This document shows, one piece after another, positions 6,055 to 9,875 of a stretch of DNA of 9,875 nt. Where the stretch lies: NCBI GenBank assembly GCA_017537405.1, contig JAFYKU010000007.1, positions 1 through 9,875 on the forward strand. The letters run 5' to 3'. How positions within the stretch are numbered: the first letter of the stretch is position 1; the number at the start of each line of letters is the position of its first letter. Made by a program: the position numbers and the translations under genes. The notes beneath the pieces are model-generated. The model was not told the origin of the DNA, searched no databases, and saw only the letters and a list, made by a program, of their open reading frames with translations. The DNA is from Clostridia bacterium. Lineage in GTDB: Bacteria > Bacillota > Clostridia > Christensenellales > UBA1242.

Positions 6055-7230
6055 TTAAGCAACTTGTTGGATAACTGTATAATCAAATGATTCGTCCTCT
6101 ACCAATTTTTGGCAAAGTGTGAAAATATCAATATTATCAATCATATCTTTGTAAATCTTTGCATCTTCCAATGAAGCAAAACGGATAAACAATTTGACAT
6201 TCATATTAGAATGACGGTCCCAACCATACAAAGCATTCAATCTTGAAGCTTCCCATTGGCTAATATCTTCCTCATCGGCTAAAGCCAAATTCCCAGTTTC
6301 ATGGTCAGATGTGATAATCACAACCGTATCATCACGCCCTTCACAGAATGTATAAACAGCTTTAATCATTGCTTCAAAGTAAACAACTTCTTCCATGGCG
6401 CTCACAAAATTATTACCATGGCTATAACTATCAATTAAGCCATTTTCAATCATTAAGAAAAAACCATCTTCATTGTCAAGGTAGTTCAAAACTTTAGTAA
6501 TCAAAGCTGGATAATTAATATAACCTTGATTGTTGGCATACAAAGCCGGAACATTACCAAGATATTTTTGGTTAGGATTTAAACTATCAAACGCTGCTAC
6601 ATTATCAATATAATTATACCCAGCTTCAACAAAATCTTGTTGTGCATTCGTATATTCTTCGGCTGCCGAACCAACCATGATGTCAATACCACTTTGAATT
6701 TGGTCCGCCACAATTTCGGCTTTATTTTCACGACTGTTGGTATGCGCGGAGTAAGCACCTGGTGTTGCTCCGTGCAAAGTATCCGAAGTCATAATCCCGG
6801 TCTTTTTCCCTTGTGCTTGTGCAATTTCCATAATGGATTGAATGTCTTCACCTAGGTGACGACTTACTTCTCCGTTATAGTGTTTCTTACCTGTTGCCAA
6901 GGCACTGGCCGATGCCGCACTGTCGGTAGCCCATTCCTCATTGCTATCTTTGGAATATGTTGTAACATCACAGATATAATCATCTTCGTAAACGAATTCG
7001 TCAATGCCAAAATACTTTTTCGCATTTGCTAAATGATTTGGTCCGAACCCGTCCCCAATCATCATAATGACATTTTTAACTGCGGCTGGTTGTTCGGGTT
7101 GTGGGTTACTTGGTGTATTTGGGTTGCTTGGTGTATTATTGTTTTGATTAATGTTTAAATTAATGCTACATCCAACTAAAACAAACATGACCACCAAAGA
7201 ACAAATTAAAGCTGCTGCAATTTTTTTCAT
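6055..7230 (-). CDS. Alkaline phosphatase, predicted lipoprotein
   Basis: A 391-residue member of the PhoA-type alkaline phosphatase family, which hydrolyses phosphate monoesters outside the membrane using two zinc ions and usually magnesium. The N-terminus is a lipoprotein signal peptide with lipobox LVGC, so Cys21 should be lipidated; an Asn/Pro/Gln-rich linker (22-50) follows. Catalytic elements are MIGDGFG with Asp60, TDSAAS with nucleophile Ser104, SAHTNSR with His163, MIENGLIDSYSHG with Glu262, Asp267 and His271, SDHETG with Asp309 and His310, and the late His340 in DRHSN. All core metal positions appear intact, so it should be active. The start is set by AGAGGTGA just before the ATG and by the signal peptide. 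It lies 54 bases after the ABC permease with no clear terminator between, so co-transcription is possible, and it ends at the terminator 6005-6031. A role in phosphate supply is inference. Confidence 0.93.
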   Translation of the reverse strand: MKKIAAALICSLVVMFVLVGCSINLNINQNNNTPSNPNTPSNPQPEQPAAVKNVIMMIGDGFGPNHLANAKKYFGIDEFVYEDDYICDVTTYSKDSNEEWATDSAASASALATGKKHYNGEVSRHLGEDIQSIMEIAQAQGKKTGIMTSDTLHGATPGAYSAHTNSRENKAEIVADQIQSGIDIMVGSAAEEYTNAQQDFVEAGYNYIDNVAAFDSLNPNQKYLGNVPALYANNQGYINYPALITKVLNYLDNEDGFFLMIENGLIDSYSHGNNFVSAMEEVVYFEAMIKAVYTFCEGRDDTVVIITSDHETGNLALADEEDISQWEASRLNALYGWDRHSNMNVKLFIRFASLEDAKIYKDMIDNIDIFTLCQKLVEDESFDYTVIQQVA

Positions 7231-7284
7231 TAGTTCACCTCTGTGGTAGTTTAAGCCGTAACCGTTTTTTTACAAACAAAAATT

Positions 7285-8070
7285 TTAGTCAACATTGACG
7301 CCGCGATTGAAAATCTTTTTTGCCAAGCAATAAAACAAAACACTAATTACGAAATAAACCACAATGCCCGTCACCAAAACACTGTACAAAGCGGTACTGG
7401 TCAAAGTCACGGTCGCGCTGGTTAAAGCCACACCATTAAGCGTTAAGACAATAAGTATTACAATAAATAAAACAATAATAGAAGCAAATGCCATACCAGC
7501 TGTTAACAAAAAAGTTTTTAAAACGCGTTTTTCTTTCGCGCGGTAAGCCACCACAATGGAAAAGAAAATAATTGATAAGAACATAACAAACTCGACCACG
7601 ACCAAAGTCACAAACAAGACAAACAGCCCGCCAATTGAAAACTGACCAACAATTACAAAAGACAATAACAGTGCCAAGCTGTCGAACATGGTTGGCGTCC
7701 AAAACATAATCAATATAGAAACCACCATAACCGAGAAACCCAAAGCCATTTCAATCAAAGCAGTCACAAATTTAGCATTGATGATTTGATTTTTGGTAAC
7801 TGGTAAAGTGTGTGTTAAGTAAGATTCGTCACCATACAAAGATTTAGTAAAATTAAGAAAGTTACGCAGGAAGGGCTGTAAAACCACATTTACTAACAAT
7901 GCGTAAAAAACCGAATCAAAAAAAATACCCAAAATTTTAAACAGCAAAATGCTGGCGCCTAATTCTTTGCAACCGCGCCCCAAAATAGCAATTCCCAATG
8001 TCGCAACAAATAAAATCCACAACCAACGCATATTGCGTGATAAGTCTTTTTTTAACAGCTTACCGAACAT
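7285..8070 (-). CDS. ABC transporter permease (ABC-2 type)
   Basis: A 261-residue membrane protein with about six hydrophobic segments, near residues 15-31, 38-62, 101-123, 132-175 (one or two), 185-212 and 226-250. The stretch ESYLTHTLPVTKNQII (82-97) after the second segment is characteristic of ABC-2 type permeases paired with YtrB/EcsA-like ATPases. The start at 8070 (MFGKLLKK) is set by a perfect AGGAGG six bases upstream; the frame is open further upstream, but that extension would overlap the ATPase gene by about 100 bases. The gene overlaps the ATPase 3' end by 11 bases, so translation is probably coupled. The pair would form an exporter of two permeases and two ATPases. The cargo cannot be told; drug, lipid or peptide export are the usual roles. 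No GntR-type regulator gene, often found beside such pairs, is in the window. Confidence 0.87.
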   Translation of the reverse strand: MFGKLLKKDLSRNMRWLWILFVATLGIAILGRGCKELGASILLFKILGIFFDSVFYALLVNVVLQPFLRNFLNFTKSLYGDESYLTHTLPVTKNQIINAKFVTALIEMALGFSVMVVSILIMFWTPTMFDSLALLLSFVIVGQFSIGGLFVLFVTLVVVEFVMFLSIIFFSIVVAYRAKEKRVLKTFLLTAGMAFASIIVLFIVILIVLTLNGVALTSATVTLTSTALYSVLVTGIVVYFVISVLFYCLAKKIFNRGVNVD

Positions 8071-8761
8071 AAAATTTCCTCCTAAAGATTTCATCAATCG
8101 TGGCTTTTTCTTTTTCGCGCAAGGTCGCCGCTGCTTCATGTAAAATAATTGCCCCGTTTTCAATGAAAATAACTTCGTCTAAAATTTTTTCAATATCCGC
8201 AATCATATGAGTCGAAATTAACAAAGTCGCATCTTTGTCAAAGTGCTTCAAAATCGTGTTTAATATGTAATCACGGCTGGCTGGGTCGACACCACCCAAA
8301 GGTTCATCTAAGATGTAAATCTTAGCTTTGCGACTCATTACCAAAACAAGTTGCACTTTTTCCTTCATACCTTTACTCATTTTGGATAAACGCATATTTT
8401 TGTCTAATTGTAAATCCAACAATAAACTTTCGGCTTTGGCTTGGTCAAAGTCCGCATAAAAAGTTGCAAAAAGCTTTATGGTATCACTCACCTTTAAGCC
8501 AGGGTCAAAGTATGTGCGTTCGGGTAAATAAGAAATAACTTGCTTGCTGGCAACACCTAAGGGTTTGCCGTCCACTAAAATTTTTCCACTGGTCACGGTC
8601 AACAATTCGTTTGCCAATTTAAATAAAGTGGATTTGCCGCTGCCGTTTTTACCCAACAACCCCACAATCTTATTAGATTGAATTTGTAAGTTTATGTCTT
8701 TCAAAACTTGCTTTTCGCCAAAGCTTTTATTGACATGCTGATACTCTAAAACCACACTCAT
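8060..8761 (-). CDS. ABC transporter ATP-binding protein
   Basis: A 233-residue ATPase that powers the adjacent permease at the inner membrane face. Walker A is GKNGSGKST (37-45), the signature is SKMSKGMKEK (126-135), Walker B is IYILDEP (148-154) with catalytic Glu153, and the switch histidine is His185 in ISTHM. The signature deviates from LSGGQ but matches the LSKGMK form common in the YtrB/EcsA-like branch, so it should be functional. ISYLPERTYF (76-85) occupies the Q-loop region, with Glu where Gln is usual, again typical of this branch. The C-terminal tail is basic. The ATG at 8761 has no ribosome binding site and lies six bases after an extended -10 box, suggesting a leaderless transcript. 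The last codons carry the Shine-Dalgarno sequence of the permease gene. Confidence 0.95.
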   Translation of the reverse strand: MSVVLEYQHVNKSFGEKQVLKDINLQIQSNKIVGLLGKNGSGKSTLFKLANELLTVTSGKILVDGKPLGVASKQVISYLPERTYFDPGLKVSDTIKLFATFYADFDQAKAESLLLDLQLDKNMRLSKMSKGMKEKVQLVLVMSRKAKIYILDEPLGGVDPASRDYILNTILKHFDKDATLLISTHMIADIEKILDEVIFIENGAIILHEAAATLREKEKATIDEIFRRKFYVR

Positions 8762-8767
8762 GTTTTA

Positions 8768-8797
8768 AGAATAGCACGACAGCAGAAAAAAAACCAA
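8768..8797 (-). promoter_or_regulatory. Promoter of the ABC transporter operon, leaderless type
   Basis: Minus strand -35 TTGGTT (8792-8797), an 18-base spacer and an extended -10 TGC-TATTCT (8768-8776). Six bases (TAAAAC) lie between the -10 box and the ATG. The -35 box overlaps the T run of the terminator just upstream, so the two units are packed end to end. Confidence 0.5.
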
Positions 8798-8820
8798 CGC
8801 TTTTAGCGTACCACTACGCT
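8786..8820 (-). terminator. Probable terminator of the DUF1653 gene
   Basis: Two alternative stems overlap the stop codon: AGCGTA/TACGCT (8805-8810 with 8815-8820) and ACGC/GCGT (8797-8800 with 8806-8809). On the minus strand they are followed by TGG and eight T (8786-8793). Short stems but a strong T run; the stem partly lies inside the coding end. Confidence 0.5.
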
Positions 8821-9033
8821 CGTAATGTCTTGTAATTGAAAGCGATACTCTTGCCCATTTTGATTCACGCGTTCAACAAACATCGTATATGGACGCGCAT
8901 ACACCTGTCCATCGCCATATAGAGCGCGATAAATAACTAAACGCTCGCCATTTTCGGTATGCGTTGCAAAATTTTCGACTAAGTAATAATCGCCTTTGTA
9001 ATGTTTATAAACTCGACCAACAATAACTTCCAT
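8803..9033 (-). CDS. DUF1653 family protein
   Basis: A 76-residue soluble protein. The pattern G-R-V-Y-K-H-Y-K-G near the start (6-14), then ATHTENGERLVIYRALYGDG (23-42), ARPYTMFVE (46-54) and a final YRF (63-65) is that of the DUF1653 family, a short bacterial domain of unknown function usually of 65-80 residues, so this copy is full length. Its biochemical role is not known and context gives no clear hint; it precedes the ABC transporter but is separated from it by a likely terminator and a new promoter. No ribosome binding site precedes the ATG, and an extended -10 box ends five bases upstream, so a leaderless message is again likely. The start region overlaps the end of the frame-shifted remnant upstream by 29 bases. 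Confidence 0.85.
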   Translation of the reverse strand: MEVIVGRVYKHYKGDYYLVENFATHTENGERLVIYRALYGDGQVYARPYTMFVERVNQNGQEYRFQLQDITSVVVR

Positions 9034-9226
9034 AGTTTAGTTTAACATTTGATTTTAATTGGTCCAAACAAAAAGGACCACCCTTGGCGGCCCCCCACAA
9101 TTTAAATGAGATACGATTAATTTGTTTTTGTTTTTTATCACACATATTATCCAAGGCGATAACCAAAGCCGTAAAGAACGGAATGTCTTTTTCTTCGGCC
9201 TCCAAAGTAAATGCATCACGCACCAA
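9005..9226 (-). pseudogene. C-terminal remnant of a split gene (downstream frame after an A8 run)
   Basis: This frame reads like real protein (for example DAFTLEAEEKDIPFFTALV) with coding-type codons, but has no convincing start: upstream it is closed by TAA just before the run of eight A (9236-9243). Only TTG or GTG codons follow, with a poor ribosome binding site. The upstream membrane-protein frame stops four codons after the same A run. Removing one A would join the two frames, giving a protein of about 150 residues or more. I therefore read it as the 3' part of a gene broken, or switched, by a one-base change. The last 10 codons overlap the DUF1653 start and may not belong to the original protein. 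It could also be an independent small gene. Confidence 0.45.
9039..9067 (-). promoter_or_regulatory. Promoter of the DUF1653 gene, leaderless type
   Basis: Minus strand -35 TTGGAC (9062-9067), a 17-base spacer and an extended -10 TGT-TAAACT (9039-9047), ending five bases before the ATG. The -35 box lies in a small dyad, TGGTCC (9060-9065) with GGACCA (9075-9080) around a nine-base loop. It is weaker than the paralogue promoters. Confidence 0.45.
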
Positions 9227-9467
9227 AGTAAACTCTTTTTTTTATAACATCACCACGACAACAGTTGCCGCAATCACAGCCAACAGAAATAATAATTGCC
9301 GCCAACGCCAACCATTTGATCGCATTAAAACAGATTTGAGCGATATTTGTAATCGAGTCTCCACCCTTAATTACTTTTTGCAAAACTCCCCAAACCTTGG
9401 CGATAGGATTACCAGGAAAGACAAACACAGTTCCCATGGTAAATACCACCATGCAACCCATTACCAA
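9216..9467 (-). CDS. Small membrane protein, probably the N-terminal part of the split gene
   Basis: An unrecognised, hydrophobic frame of about 83 residues from its first usable start (TTG at 9467, or ATG at 9461). It has two likely membrane segments, one at the N-terminus and one near WLALAAIIISVG, followed by a cysteine cluster CDCGNCC. Coding character continues upstream to about 9512 (LKGPVLYLFAVVVLFL), where an in-frame TAG at 9519-9521 closes the frame without any good start codon, so the true 5' end seems lost or shifted. It ends in TGA, unlike every other gene here, just after the A8 run where the second frame takes over. A missing start plus a frame change favour decay of one former membrane-protein gene. 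No domain was recognised. Confidence 0.4.
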   Translation of the reverse strand: MVMGCMVVFTMGTVFVFPGNPIAKVWGVLQKVIKGGDSITNIAQICFNAIKWLALAAIIISVGCDCGNCCRGDVIKKRVYFGA

Positions 9468-9547
9468 AAATAAAACGACAACCGCAAAAAGATAAAGAAC
9501 TGGCCCCTTAAGTTTGTTCTACTTGAATAAAGTATTATTCCATGATG

Positions 9548-9573
9548 AAAAAAATTCTCACCAAAAGTTTTTT
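9548..9573 (-). terminator. Weak AT-rich hairpin after the Pr6Pr gene
   Basis: Seven A (9548-9554) and six T (9568-9573) flank an inner TTCT/AAAA stretch, giving an imperfect stem with one mismatch and one wobble pair around a four-base loop. It begins four bases after the stop of the gene. The T-rich end on the minus strand fits a terminator, but the stem has almost no GC. Confidence 0.3.
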
Positions 9574-9576
9574 ATG

Positions 9577-9875
9577 TTATTTTGGTTCGGCCGCGATTTG
9601 AGTTCGTTTATTGCGGCGTTTCAAAATTAATTTGTCGACGCCGTACATCAAGTAACCCAACGCCATGAACGCGACCGCCAAAATCACAATCCACAGCACA
9701 ACACCGCCTACACCCAAATTATCAATGTTCAAAAAGAAGTAAGGATAAATATGTGGTCCTGTACCAGCAAAGTTCATGAGACTACTGTTAAATCCAAAAC
9801 AAGCGGCATGGATAAAAACAAAAGCAACATATACAAGGGGAAAAATCACCGTCATCAGCGGATATTTCCAGCTAG
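9577..9875 (-). CDS. Pr6Pr family membrane protein, C-terminal part (cut by window edge)
   Basis: The frame runs open off the right edge, so only the last 98 residues are seen; the internal ATG at 9855 is not taken as the start because the coding frame (WKYPLMTVIFPLVY) continues before it. Two membrane segments are visible, near residues 5-27 and 55-79. Between them lies HIYPYFFLNIDNLGVGG, matching the YP-x-FF/FLD-x-D-x-x-G pattern of Pr6Pr-family proteins, which have about six membrane spans and are common in Lactobacillales and Mollicutes. The C-terminus is a basic tail (KLILKRRNKR), expected on the cytoplasmic side. The function of the family is not established. A weak AT-rich hairpin follows the stop codon. 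Confidence 0.7.
   Translation of the reverse strand, partial: SWKYPLMTVIFPLVYVAFVFIHAACFGFNSSLMNFAGTGPHIYPYFFLNIDNLGVGGVVLWIVILAVAFMALGYLMYGVDKLILKRRNKRTQIAAEPK

Noticed and set aside
7231..7292. Promoter for the phosphatase in the gap after the permease
   Set aside because: A TTGACT occurs near the permease stop, but no -10 box lies 16-19 bases after it; a TTTGTA/TAAACT pair is too weak to claim.
7436..7702. 88-codon minus-strand frame inside the ABC permease gene
   Set aside because: It is an out-of-frame shadow; the permease frame explains the region with membrane segments and family motif.
8071..8163. Longer permease start (MKTGQLFYMKQRR...)
   Set aside because: The extension is antilogous to the ATPase coding end in another frame and the perfect AGGAGG points to the ATG at 8070.
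9216..9246. TGA read as tryptophan (Mycoplasma code) to extend the membrane-protein frame
   Set aside because: The long genes use TGG for tryptophan and need no TGA; reading through gives a less protein-like sequence than the frame that begins at the A8 run.
9084..9473. 129-codon plus-strand frame opposite the split membrane-protein locus
   Set aside because: Its translation is low in complexity (runs of T, N, S) and lies antisense to two minus-strand frames with better protein character; no ribosome binding site precedes it.
1..9875. CRISPR array, tRNA, rRNA, transposase or insertion sequence ends
   Set aside because: No regularly spaced direct repeats, cloverleaf-like sequence, transposase motif or long terminal inverted repeats were seen.

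Overview
The window is AT-rich. Every gene I can support lies on the minus strand, so transcription runs from high to low coordinates. The standard genetic code fits: tryptophan is TGG throughout, and all convincing genes with a visible stop end in TAA. Low GC, a lipobox lipoprotein, purine-rich ribosome binding sites, an ABC-2 type exporter, a Pr6Pr-family membrane protein and a DUF1653 protein together suggest a low-GC Gram-positive (Bacillota or Mollicutes-like) bacterium, probably uncultured. The genus cannot be told from the sequence.

Right part (about 6.05-9.88 kb, ordinary accessory or housekeeping genes). From the right edge there is a partial Pr6Pr-family membrane protein and then a probably decayed membrane-protein locus, split into two frames at a run of eight A. 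Next come a small DUF1653 protein, an ABC transporter ATPase and permease overlapping by 11 bases, and an alkaline phosphatase lipoprotein that ends at a clear hairpin terminator.

Left-centre part (0.38-6.03 kb, the unusual part). Five consecutive genes of 310-359 codons encode divergent members of one protein family that I do not recognise. All five share three blocks in the same order: an N-terminal LPxH/W block, a central FR...WRxQxM..AFE block and a C-terminal R..E..YY...AT.NMK block. The array ends with a 109-residue protein containing ten cysteines, apparently co-transcribed with the last paralogue. Hairpins with nearly identical arms flank the whole array.

A second unusual signal is in the promoters. 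Four of the five family genes (all but the second gene of a two-gene unit) have a good TTGAC / TATAAT-like promoter whose -10 box ends only 5-8 bases before the ATG, with no ribosome binding site. The ABC ATPase and DUF1653 genes look the same. These mRNAs should be leaderless or nearly so. Genes inside operons, and the acyltransferase at the left edge, have normal Shine-Dalgarno sites.

The left edge holds the N-terminal third of a PlsC-like acyltransferase with its own promoter and leader. I saw no tRNA, rRNA, CRISPR array or insertion sequence. No stretch longer than about 110 bases lacks a gene or gene remnant.
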